Shown here one piece after another: positions 27,851 through 38,527 of a DNA stretch of 64,000 bases. The stretch's first letter is position 1. Each line of letters opens with the position of its first letter. A model generated the notes under the pieces. It saw only the letters and a program-made list of their open reading frames with translations, had not been told where the DNA came from and made no database searches. The stretch lies in assembly GCF_001522545.3 (NCBI RefSeq), contig NC_031776.1, forward strand, positions 24,895,995 through 24,959,994, read 5' to 3'. The position numbers were made by a program, and so were the translations under genes. This DNA comes from Parus major. Its lineage: Eukaryota > Chordata > Aves > Passeriformes > Paridae.

Positions 27851-29144
27851 TAAATAGACTGGATATACATATCTTATGTATATAAACCCCTCCTGATCCA
27901 TAGCTGTTCTCAGGGCACACAACCAACCAATGCCCACACAAATGTCTGGTGTGTATCTGGTGGATTTTCGGACACACATCCCCCAAGATTTATACAATTA
28001 TAATGGCTAAAGTTGCAATTCAGTATCTGTTCTTGGAAGCATGTCATTAGACAATGTAGACAGAAAACTGAGGCCATAAAACAAATCTAGTACTCAAGAA
28101 TTATAATCCACTCTACACTCGACAGCCAAAGAAACTGGACTGACATATTACTAGAAGAGATCTTTTCATCTGCTACTCTTAGTCCTCAGTGACTTCTTTA
28201 CAATAAAAAATTGATGGCATTTTTTTAACAGTCAATATAAAGAGAGTTTGTTGTGCTTCACAGAAATGTCCCCCAGAGAACAAATCTTTTATCCTATTAT
28301 TTACTATTTCTATATACACTGAAACAATTTAAAGTTAGAAAGATTTCTAATGTGGTGGAGGCTGGAATACAGAGGTGAAAGCCTTTCCATCACTTGGAAA
28401 GGGTTCTGAAGTATCAGCCAACCAGCACCTACTTGCCCAAACGCACTGCAGTCCTGATGGATGGATAGCTTAATGCTGCTATGGTACCCTGCTGATCAAT
28501 TTATCACACCAGCTATTTCTCCACCATGATCCCCTAAAGGAAAAGAAGGGACTAGAGAGAACAGAGCCAGGGACATAAAAAGAAGTAAAACAAAAATAAT
28601 CTCCATCAAACTAGTAGGAATTTCCCAGTGGCACCAGCATCTGACAGGGCCTTTGCACGATATAATGATGGAGCCTGTGGTAAGTGGTGTGTCATCCTAT
28701 GGCTCCTACAGTAAAACTGCAGGGCAGGGGTGTCAGAATGGCAGCTGGCCACAAAAACTTAGAAACTACATTTCATTTATATGGAATTTTTGACTAAAAG
28801 AGGCAAAATGAGTTGTTTCAATTAGTAGCATAGTATCATTTTTTGTTGCTTTTTAAGCAATTCTCTTCTTGTGAGTGCAGATCTCCTGGCAAAGTTAAGG
28901 ACACTGTTGATGTGTGGATTTTATTCTCCTGCTGTATCACACGCTTAAAACTTCCAATACTGATCTTTAATAAATACAAGAAAGTGAAGATGGTAAGCTT
29001 CTTTTTTCAAAAAAGAAAGCATTTGTTACCCTGTTTGTTCGTGATGAAAGTACCGATAATGAAATTTGGAGTTCAAAAGGCCTTGAAACTTGTTCAATGT
29101 ATAAAGAAGGAACACTCAGAAAAAGTTTGGTTATCTTTTCCACA
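27851..29144. other. Gene-free unique DNA
   Basis: No gene or nameable repeat is supported. The sequence is slightly richer in G+C between 28340 and 28760 but has no open frame of note. A plus-strand frame entering from 28843 only looks long because it runs into the retroviral LTR and through the assembly gap. Confidence 0.6.
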
Positions 29145-29150
29145 TAGCAC
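29145..29150. repeat. Target-site duplication, left copy
   Basis: The hexamer tagcac directly abuts the TG end of the LTR and is identical to 30085-30090. A 6-bp duplication is typical of alpha- and betaretrovirus-like (ERVK-class) integration. Confidence 0.85.
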
Positions 29151-29343
29151 TGTGGCAGTGTCCCTCACAGAGTGCTTGCTCTGTGTGCTCAGACTAGCCA
29201 GCCATCGCTGGCATGAGGAGGGACACTCCTCCCAATCTTGGCAATCCAGGGAGCAGCTAAGGGATTTCTCCCTTGTCACAAGAGACTGTGTGACGCCGGC
29301 AGAGGAAGGAGTCAGGCTCAACTGGAGGGTAAAAGTCCAAGAT

Positions 29344-29349
29344 TTTATT
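29344..29349 (-). terminator. LTR polyadenylation signal AATAAA
   Basis: Plus-strand tttatt reads AATAAA on the minus strand, inside gaaataaaatcttgg. It is placed where the R region of the minus-strand LTR should end, with a U5-length remainder after it. Confidence 0.7.
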
Positions 29350-29409
29350 TCACCCCACAGTGACTCCAAGCCTCAGGGGTGCTGCTCCAAAAAAGCCCTG
29401 AGGCAGGGG

Positions 29410-29801
29410 NNNNNNNNNNNNNNNNNNNNNNNNNNNNNNNNNNNNNNNNNNNNNNNNNNNNNNNNNNNNNNNNNNNNNNNNNNNNNNNNNNNNNNNNNNN
29501 NNNNNNNNNNNNNNNNNNNNNNNNNNNNNNNNNNNNNNNNNNNNNNNNNNNNNNNNNNNNNNNNNNNNNNNNNNNNNNNNNNNNNNNNNNNNNNNNNNNN
29601 NNNNNNNNNNNNNNNNNNNNNNNNNNNNNNNNNNNNNNNNNNNNNNNNNNNNNNNNNNNNNNNNNNNNNNNNNNNNNNNNNNNNNNNNNNNNNNNNNNNN
29701 NNNNNNNNNNNNNNNNNNNNNNNNNNNNNNNNNNNNNNNNNNNNNNNNNNNNNNNNNNNNNNNNNNNNNNNNNNNNNNNNNNNNNNNNNNNNNNNNNNNN
29801 N
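29410..29801. other. Assembly gap, 392 N
   Basis: All bases are N. The gap lies wholly inside the LTR. The flanks are G-rich on the plus strand (aggcagggg on the left, gggaaggg on the right), which suggests a hard-to-sequence G/C-rich or tandem-repeat stretch. The true length may differ from the number of Ns. Long open frames reported through here are made only of unknown residues. Confidence 1.
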
Positions 29802-30084
29802 GGGAAGGGTGGAATAGAGGGAGGGGACAGATCCACCAATGGAAGATGAGGGGGGAGTGGAACAGGGCTGCAGGCACATTTAGGAGCGCAAATAATAATG
29901 CTTGGGGAGGGATCCCCTCTGTCCCTGCCCTCTCTGAGCTTTCCAGAAGACTGGAGGAGTAGCCAGGTGACAGAGAAGGATCAGAGGAGGGCAGCCAGGG
30001 GTAACAGAGGAGAATTGATAACTGGGAAAAAACATTGTAAGAAAAACAGAGGGAGAGAAGGGAACAAACAAACAACATCCAGCA

Positions 30085-30090
30085 TAGCAC
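30085..30090. repeat. Target-site duplication, right copy
   Basis: The hexamer tagcac follows the CA end of the LTR and matches 29145-29150 exactly. Confidence 0.85.
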
Positions 30091-31709
30091 CCTGACAAAC
30101 TTTGTAGAGTGACATATTTAAATCAGTGGCTACTTGAACTGAAAAAATGAATACGTTAATTGTAATTTAATTGCAAGAGCTAAGTTTGAGTTTGGGAAGT
30201 TTAGCTCAGTATGACAAATTATTCTGGGGAATTTACCTGAGATCTTCAGTTACTGGTAAATAAACTGATTTTGAGTCAGTGTTAAGCTCCTACAATTGAA
30301 AGACTCAGGTGTAGAAGTACAGACTAGGCCACTCTGAAGAGGATAAGAAAGGAAATTTGAATAATATTCTTTACTTTTTCGAAGTGGAAGTAGGAAACAG
30401 GTCTGATAAGAGATTTGGCTCAAAGCAGTATATATTCAGTGAAGAAGTCTGGAAGCAAGAACAGTAATTTCCAGTAGAATGAGTTCAGATATCAAATGAA
30501 AAGCAATAGGCTTGGATGACAGAGAGGCAGTTTCTTTTCTGTCCCTTCTTTAACTACCAAAAGCCTTCAATAAAAAACATTATCTGCACTATTCCATTTT
30601 CTGAATTTTACAGAGGCAATAGGTCTAGATTTCACATTATATTTTTCATTAAAATGTTATTGAAATAGTTATTTCTCTGCTGTTTACAGTGACTGAAAGC
30701 TAGGAACTTTGTCAAATGAAGTGAGTATTTGAAATATGCTTTTTAATCACAATTATTCCCCTTCCTCCCCAAATCAAGAAAGAAATAAAGAAAAATATAA
30801 AAAAAAATCCGTAAAGTACTTTAATAGTAATTTTGCTGTCTAATGTTGGAAGAGTATTTTGAGGAAATTTATTTGTCCCATTCTTGTGTTGTTTCCTAGA
30901 CATCTGATACAGGCCTTAGTTGGAGACAGGATGCAGATTAAATTAATCTTTCATCTAATATATTCAAAAGAAGGGTGGTGCATCAGTGGTCATAGAGAGA
31001 AGCTATACCTTGTGAATCACTGCAGGTTCTGGAGGTTTGCAAGACAGACACAGAAAGCCATAGCTGAGTTTAACTTCACAATTATTCCATTTCTAGTAGG
31101 ATTCTGGACCACAGATCTAAAGAGGTACCTTCTAAGCAACATTACTGTGCAGAATTCCATGAATATCATTATATTACTACATTATATTCTTATCAAATAC
31201 TGCTAAATTTTAAATAAGTTGATTATAGGCCTGTTAAATTTGTACCTATTTATTTTTTAATTTCTATAAATTGTTCTATTTAATAGAAAATTGAATAGAA
31301 GAAAAAAATCCTTAAAAAATACAGTAGTCTTTCATGTTTACTATTTTCAAACAACACACACACTTGCTGATCACTCATTCTCAGAGAATTAAAAACACAC
31401 CTAAGCAGAGGTGAGGACAAATAGATTTAAAAACATCTGGTAGTCCCCAAAACTTAGAAAATGAACTGCTAAACCATTATTTGAAGCCATTATTTCAAGC
31501 CACCATTATAAAGGTGTGAGGAGAAATTATGGTTCCTGCTAATTGGTGGGTTGGGGAAGATGGATTTGGAGTGTTGTGAAACAGCTTACTAACCTGTGTG
31601 TGGTACCTCACAGCACAGATAACCCAGAGTCTTTTCCACTGGAAAAGGTGGCAAGTAGAGAAAAAAGCTTTTAGAAGACAGCAGATGAAGACCCTCTCTG
31701 CAGCAGGCA
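30091..31709. other. Gene-free AT-rich unique DNA
   Basis: No gene is supported. A 115-codon plus frame at 30859-31206 is unrecognised and within chance length. No repeats stand out apart from short A and T runs. Confidence 0.6.
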
Positions 31710-32162
31710 ATGCAGATAATAGTATGTGCACCCTGCTTACATTCAGATAAAGGGACTGCAGCCCAATGCTGCACTCCCTTAAAGGCCTTAAAGACCCTGA
31801 AATCCGAGTGCAAGAGCAGAGAAAGATACCATCAGTGGCAACCAGATGAATTACTATTTAGCAAACTGCTTTGGATTGCAAAAAAAGGTGTTCCTGCTGT
31901 GGGTGATGTACTTCAGTGGAATAGTAGAGCTCATCGACATGTGGTTGTAACTGATTTGCTGCCTGGTACTAAAAAGAGAAGAGAGAAATAATTTCTGCTC
32001 TTTTCTTTCCGGTTACAAGATGCTTATAAGCGACAAATTATTTATTTTCCTGCTTCATGGAAAGCATGGAAAGAGGGAGAAAACATTAAAATGTCTCAAC
32101 ATCCTGCGTCCAGATGTGCTGCTTTTTTTACTAGAGATCTCTTTTCTGAGCATCTGTATTGA
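31710..32162 (+). pseudogene. Unrecognised open frame with one in-frame stop
   Basis: Starting at the ATG at 31710, one frame stays open for about 150 codons apart from a single TAA at 31989-31991, then closes with TGA at 32160-32162. The translation is not the Phe/Ile/Lys-rich output usual for this AT-rich DNA. It contains WQPDELLFSKLLWIAKKG, then a basic run GTKKRREK just before the TAA, and after it YFPASWKAWKEG. I do not recognise a domain and name no function. It could be a broken gene or processed copy, an old transposon fragment, or chance. No poly-A tail or flanking duplication was found. Confidence 0.25.
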
Positions 32163-35100
32163 ATACTACACATAATGGAGTTCTTCCTAGGAAAAAGACT
32201 TTTTCTGAGGGTATTTGCTCTCATTTTCTCAGAATACTCTTGTTTACTGCCTTGCATTGATTTTAGAAGTTATTTGCCTAGAGATGACAAAAGAATGGGG
32301 GTTTGGTTGTTTTCTTTTTTTCCTTCCTGAGCCCCTAACACAAGAAAAGTATTATGATATTTACTATAATTATTTCTTTTAGACAAGGACTTTCACAAAG
32401 ACACAAATATGATATCCACAGCCCCTTTATACACCTCACTTAAGTAATTGAATCTTTTGCTCTTCAAGAGCAGCCTATTACAAAGTAAATTGCTGCTTTG
32501 TTTCTCTCTAACAATTTTTCTTCTCTGATATCCTAATCTTGCCAGTCAGTTAGTAGGAGCACGTTCCTCCATTTGCTTGAATAAACCACTGTAAAAAGTA
32601 CTCAATGACCTACATGAACATAATGTTCAATTTACTCCCTAGTAGGGCTGAATGACAAAGGAAAGGTGACTTTTAATGATTCTAAAAGCATTGAATGAGA
32701 TCAATAAACCATCAAAGATTTGATCCCAGGAGACCTCTTAGCAGCTCTCTTTGCTCATAGTTTCCTTTCAGAGAAGATTGTATGTGAAAATGAAGTTCTC
32801 TGTCTGTTAATGGATTTTTTAGGCTCTTTCGTATGCATTAAGTAAAGTATAATTAGCACCTGCATTCTTCAAGCTTTCAAAAATGTTACTTGTGTCTGTC
32901 TGCTATTTTCTTGTTTTGATGAAAGCTACAACCCTTCATCCTCAAGAGCTGTGTTTTAAAAAAATAATTTCTGCAGGAAATCTCTGCCATAACTAATTAT
33001 TTGGTTTAGCAAGATTTTATTTTTTCTTTTTCCATAGGAAAGTCTTAAGTTTATTTTGAACAAATAGATTAAAAGCTAAATACTACAGATAAATGTAGCC
33101 TCTTCTAATGTGTCTCATTCAGTTCATTAGAGTATTTATGTTTTACATGGCAATTTGAGTCCCTTTTTAAGTCTATTTTCTCTGAAGAGAGAAAGCAGGA
33201 TGTCTAGGTAGTTCCTGATTCAATGCACCATGGGAATGGTATCCATATGAGAGAGTATTTTGGTAGGGAAAAAAGTTATATCAATCAGTTGAACAGCAAC
33301 TGAAATGAACTAGTCTTAACAATAAATTACATTAATCAGATGTTCTGATTTGTATTACTGGCTACCAATAACCTGATTGATACAACAACAAAGAATTACT
33401 CTTTTAAAAGACTACTTTATGGTAATGTATATGGCTTTGGGTTTCTGCCCCTTTTTTCTTCCTGGGTCATAGATGCAACCAGAATTTCAGGGGTTTGGCA
33501 GATGAACATTTTTCTAGTGGAAGTTTTTTCCATGTAGAGTTTACTACTACTTTTGAGTATTGTATAAAATCTGCTTGCATTTGAAACAACTTTTTATTTG
33601 ATTTCAAAGATATGATCACAGAGACTGGAACACAAATGTCCCAGTGCTCTACTAGCACATTAGAGATATAAAAAGAAAGCAATCTGAAAAAAAATGTAAT
33701 TGTTCTATCTCTCAAGCTGAGTTCTATACAGAATCCACAGCCTGTAAACTAAGTTATGTCCACCTATTTTGAAGTATATATATGTATTTGTAAGACAAGG
33801 GAGAATTAAATGCATATGCATAGATAAAAAAGTACAGTAATTGCCAAAATGAATATAAATAGAAATCCATCTAACTTGACGTGCTTTCTCTGACAGAGGT
33901 ACCCGATACACTAAAGAATAATCAGACATATAATTAAATTTTTTGAAAGAGGGTTCATGTTTATAAAGCTACCCTTGTTACAATTTGATAGAACAGAGAT
34001 TTTCGTGGGCTAAATTAGGTTAATGGACACATTTTGAAAATATAATCTTGTTGCAGTCTCTTTTAAAGGAACTCTATTATACATTTAGTTGTAGAACACA
34101 GTAAGCAAGCAGTAAGTTTAAGGATCAAATGAACTTCCTTTCTGTTTGTAAGTTAAATTGACATTTAAAGCCATTGGCTGGATACGGCTACCTGATTCAA
34201 TGGGAGGTCTGAATTTCATGGTATTTCCTGAATTCTATTGCTTTCTTCACTATTTCTCACAGAACAACAAACCCATCACTGGGTGTCTCTTCCTTCATTT
34301 CCTCAGCAGAAAACTAGAAATGACAAAGCAAAGCCAAGCCATCTTTTTAATTTGATCAATTCACAATACGCTGTTTGAGCCTGAGGCTGGCAGTCAGGAA
34401 GTGCACACACGTCAGTGAGAACAAGGAGACACATTTTCCCTGTGCTCTTTAAGGATTATGCATGTATACAATGTGCACACAGGCACTCAGAAATATTTCT
34501 TACCAAAGGAAAGACACTAAAAATCTTGTTGAAATAAATTGAATGCTTGGTTATGTTATTAGAGAGCTGTAATTTTACATGGAAATTTATAAGCAATTTC
34601 TCCTGTAGTTTCCCGCATGTTTCCATAGAATAATCCCATTATACTAAAATGAAGCCACATTCCCAGAAGCATTGGTGACTTTTAGGCAAAACTAATGTAC
34701 TTGGAACAAGGCCACAGAAGTCATTTTAGCAGTATTTAGAATTACAACCAGTTACTAAAAGGTATGTTATTTTCACACTGGAGTACAAGCCCTGTTCTTT
34801 ACTAAGCAATAGAGGGATTTTTTTTTTTCTCCCACTCCTTTCAGTAACCTCCTTATCCCTCCTACATTTTCCAAACCTAAAATGGCTTTTTTCAATGATC
34901 ATTTGGCAGAAGAAATTCAAACTTAACATTTTCCACGTTTTTTTCTTTGTTTTTGTCGTTAAATTTTCCATGAAAATATAATTTGAGAAATTGAAACTTA
35001 CTCCCATTTTTGTTTAATAATAGCCATTATTTAAAAAAATAAAAAGTAATTCCTGATTCTTGAAAAGCAAGTTGGTTGGATTAAACTACAAACCTTCTCC

Positions 35101-38100
35101 AAACTTCAACAGAGTCAGACAAATCCAAATTTCATGCCATATCCAATTGCAGTTATGAATTCAGGTATGTTATTTTAACTCTTTAACTCCTTTGTCTCAA
35201 GTTAAAATCATCAAAGATAACGATTTAATTTGTGCAGTGTCTGAATTGTGGAAAGCTTGCAGATCATTATGAAAGTATTTACATTATGATACAGATAAAA
35301 AATTAAAATTTTTATTGATAAGAATACTTCACTGAAATCTGAGTGCATACATTCCTTCCCTGTTTTATCTTCCTTTGCCCTTCAAGCAGACTCTTTATCA
35401 AAGGAATATAATAAAAAGATACTTAATCTGTTCTATACCCTGTAGGTTATGGACAGCAATTTTGTTTGGCATTGACAGCAACCTCAGAACTATTTCCAAT
35501 AATGCAGCTCTAAGAAAGCTAAGTACTGAAAATTAACAGGTTTTAAAATCAATGGGATCACCCTGAGAAGTTTAAATCAGAGCGCTTACATAGGCTCCTC
35601 ATTAAAATAAATTAAAATCAGAAAGCTTCAGATAAGCACAAAAATAGTTTATTCTCTGTTCATAATGGAAAATATCTCCATACATAAGACCTGGCTGAAC
35701 TGAATTAACAGTAATCATGTTACTTGCTTAAATTAGAGAGAAATTCAGGTCTCCTATTTACTAGCTCACTTAACTCTATGTCAATGTAATTTTCCTATCA
35801 AAATATTGACTACAAATTAAATAAATAGAATTAGTATTGATCAAACTAATTAATCAGTGGATGTTCTGGCAAATAATCACTTTTTTTGTGCCTTGAAAAA
35901 GAAAACTACTTCCTGTCAATCAAATTTTATAGAGGACAGTAATGTGTACTGGAAAAATTAAATAAGTAAATAAAAGCAACTATACTTTTGTAGAAAAACA
36001 GTGGAAGATCATTATATTATGAATCAATCCTCATAAGACAGTAGAAACAACTGACTTTTTTAAAGACACTGGGATGGAGTTTAGGAGTTCATGGATATAT
36101 ATCACATGTATATTATCTCATCTGTATCATGTTTCCAGTGCGTTTTAAATATCTTTTTAGTCAGAGAAGGGACTACATTACTGGCTGAGCACTCACCATC
36201 ACTGTGTACACTTCAACTCATCTATTTTCTGGAAAATTATTTTCTCTCCTCCAGAGTTAAAAAAAAAAGGATAAAGCTCAAAGCACATGAGCATTTCTAC
36301 AGAATCTATAATCTCACAGAAAAATCACACCTATGAGTTCTCTACATCATTCTGAAGAATCTTCAAAGTAGTTTTCATAATTTCTTCCTGATTTTTAGCT
36401 CACCAAAAGAAGACTTTTTGATATATTTATATATGAGACACATAAGAAGTTATTCTCTCTCAGCAGGTAAGGGAAGCTTGAAAAAAACAGACAGGTTCAA
36501 ACTAATAATGAGAACAAAATTAGGACTAATCCCATGTGGTTGGTTAATTATTGTGTTTTTACATTTACTCGTGGTTTTTTTTTTCCTTTTTTGTTTTTTT
36601 CTTTTGTTCTCATTCTTTATCTGTTTCAGGGACTGGCAAAACAGGCAGTGCTGGAAGATCAAACTCATGTGATTCCTTCTGATTCTGAATGCTCAAGGTT
36701 CAACTTCACTTTTTCACCAAAAAAAAATCCTTACTTTTTAATCTTTTAGAAGTGAAACTGTTTTGTGTTGATTTGTTTCCTTTGTTTGTTAAATACAGAA
36801 AGGTTCAGTATTATTTTCTAGAAATTTTTTAATTTTTTTTTTTTTTTTCTATTTATATTACTTGTATAGGCTTAAGAGGAGCATTCTATGCCTGGACTGT
36901 AACAAGAAAGAAAAGGTAGAAAAATACCACAAATGATTTATGAGTGCACAGGGACCACAACTTCTCAGAGACATCTGCTAGCTCACAACTGAGGAAAAGC
37001 AAAATCTACCATGAACCTAGAAATAAAAATTTCACCTGTAAATTTAGTTTTCCCTTAGTTAAAATGAAAAAAATGACACTGCTTAATTATACATGTACTG
37101 GAAAAAAAAAAAAAAAAGACTCTTCATAGAATACAGCTGTGAGATCTATTTAGGGAACATGACAGGGGCTGCTATGATCCAACACCTTCATACATCATGT
37201 AACTTCACATGCTCCTGAACAACCACAGTCAGTGTCAGCAAACTAGACAAAAAAGTTAGATGAAAACATTCTGAAGGAACATTTTTGTCATTTTAAAAAG
37301 CTCCCAGTAAACAGCTTTATTTCAATGAAGCACCCTTATGTCAATGAAACTCCCCTGGGAAAAAAGTGCAGTCAAGAAAGAACCTTTTTCTCCCAGCTTT
37401 GTCATCCAGGTACACTCTATACTTCAAGGCTTACAAGCCAATGTTCCAAATCATTCCAACTAAGGCAAAGTGCTCTTAAAATTTCTTCACCACAAAACTG
37501 GGGAAGTAACCAACTTCAAGCCTTAGCCTCAGCTGTTTAACTGTAACCTCGCTTTCTGATACTGTTTTTGGCTCCGCTGCTGCTTCTCTGTCTCTTGCCT
37601 GAAGGGAGCTAAAGCTGAATGATGCTGTTTGTATCCTCATCTCACTCTAACATATCATCACAGTCACAGCCTCAGTTCTCTAAGGTAGCCAAGGTCTGGC
37701 TTATCACCATATATCCATTCTTGTGACAACTACAAAAGTCAACAAGAAATAAAGTAGATTTGATTACCCTGGGACAAAAAAAGTAGAAATCTTTCTTCAG
37801 AGTACTGAAAAGCTCTGCTGATCACATTCTAATACTAAATGAAGTGGGTTTGGGCACAGATGTCTAACCACGAGGGCAAAGTGATAACTAAGTCAGGTTT
37901 TACATGGCTACTCACCTCCCTCTCTACCCCCACAGGATGGTCTCATTCCCACAGTCCTAGGCACAGGCTATGTCCTGAACTGTGTCCAGCAAACAGGGGT
38001 TTCATTCTTATAAAGTCACAGTACTTAAGCAAATGTAACACGGTTTCTGAACAATAGAGCACCATCTTTGACTACATGTGTCAAGTCTTCTCAAAGTCCT

Positions 38101-38340
38101 TCTTCCATCTAAGAATTTAAGCACATATTCAATGGTGTTAAAAAAATCGAGAGTATTTTAGTTCCTTGAAATAAAGAACAAAATCAAGCATCAGCTGAGT
38201 GACAAACTAAATCCCTAAAGACCTTCTCATTTGTCTGTACAGAAATCACTCCCTTTTCTACTGTCACTCTGGAGGCTACATCTGCCAGACTGATGGTCTG
38301 CTGTTGGCAGAGATGATTTTTCAGCTGTTCCCCTGTAAGG
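32163..38340. other. Gene-free AT-rich unique DNA
   Basis: No gene is supported. The stretch has many T and A homopolymers (for example T16 at 36833-36848 and A16 at 37102-37117). 32800-33000 and 35100-35290 look like low-repeat sequence with homeodomain-type words. One strong-looking splice acceptor lies at about 36629 and is listed separately. The DNA becomes somewhat richer in G+C from about 37550 towards the telomeric tract. Confidence 0.6.
36571..36630 (+). other. Possible 3' splice site with long pyrimidine tract
   Basis: About 58 bases of almost pure T/C end in ctgtttcag, followed by ggactggcaaaacagg, which is the form of a strong vertebrate acceptor. The frame after it stays open for about 40 codons and then stops at 36747-36749. 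No matching donor or partner exon is visible, and such sites occur by chance in introns, so this is a weak hint of an exon or cryptic exon. Confidence 0.2.
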
Positions 38341-38527
38341 GTTACTGTTAGGGTTCAGGGTTAGGATTAGGGTTAGGGTTAGGGTTAGGTTTCTGGTTAG
38401 GTTTAGGTTAGGGTTTGGGTTCAGGTTAGGGTTACGGTGATGTTTACGGTTATGGTTACAGTTAGGGTTACGTCTTGCGTTAGGTTTCGGGTTAGGTTTA
38501 GTTTAGGGTTAGGGTACCCTAACCCTA
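38341..38527 (+). repeat. Degenerate interstitial telomeric repeat with terminal inversion
   Basis: Repeats of the vertebrate telomere unit TTAGGG run in one direction with many variants (gttcag, gtttgg, gttacg). The best block is three to four perfect units at about 38362-38389. The tract ends in a 24-bp perfect palindrome at 38504-38527, centred on ggtacc, where the strand sense flips from TTAGGG to CCCTAA. That is a head-to-head arrangement, as in fused chromosome ends, but the right-hand arm is only about two units long. The runs of GGG could form G-quadruplexes. The alternative to a fusion is telomere-repeat capture at a repaired double-strand break followed by decay. Confidence 0.9.

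Larger units (their letters stand above)
29151..30084 (-). mobile_element. Solo LTR of an ERVK-class endogenous retrovirus
   Basis: The element begins tgtggcag and ends atccagca on the plus strand, so it has canonical TG...CA ends. It is bracketed by identical 6-bp duplications. On the minus strand it runs from tgctggatg through a pyrimidine-rich U3, the assembly gap, and a polyadenylation signal AATAAA at 29349-29344. About 190 bases of U5-like sequence follow, ending ctgccaca. No gag, pol or env sequence lies on either side, so it is a solo LTR left by recombination between the two ends of a provirus. Six-base duplications and the overall layout fit ERVK-class elements of songbirds; the exact family name is not assigned. 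Composition is much richer in G+C than the surroundings. The flanking duplications match perfectly, so the insertion is not very old. Confidence 0.85.

Noticed and set aside
27665..27997. Three overlapping minus-strand frames rich in Ile, Tyr, His, Thr, Val and Cys
   Set aside because: They are translations of the CA/TA/TG microsatellite.
28843..30090. Long frames of 156-324 codons on both strands
   Set aside because: They run through the 392-base N gap, where stops cannot be seen, and their known parts lie mostly in the LTR.
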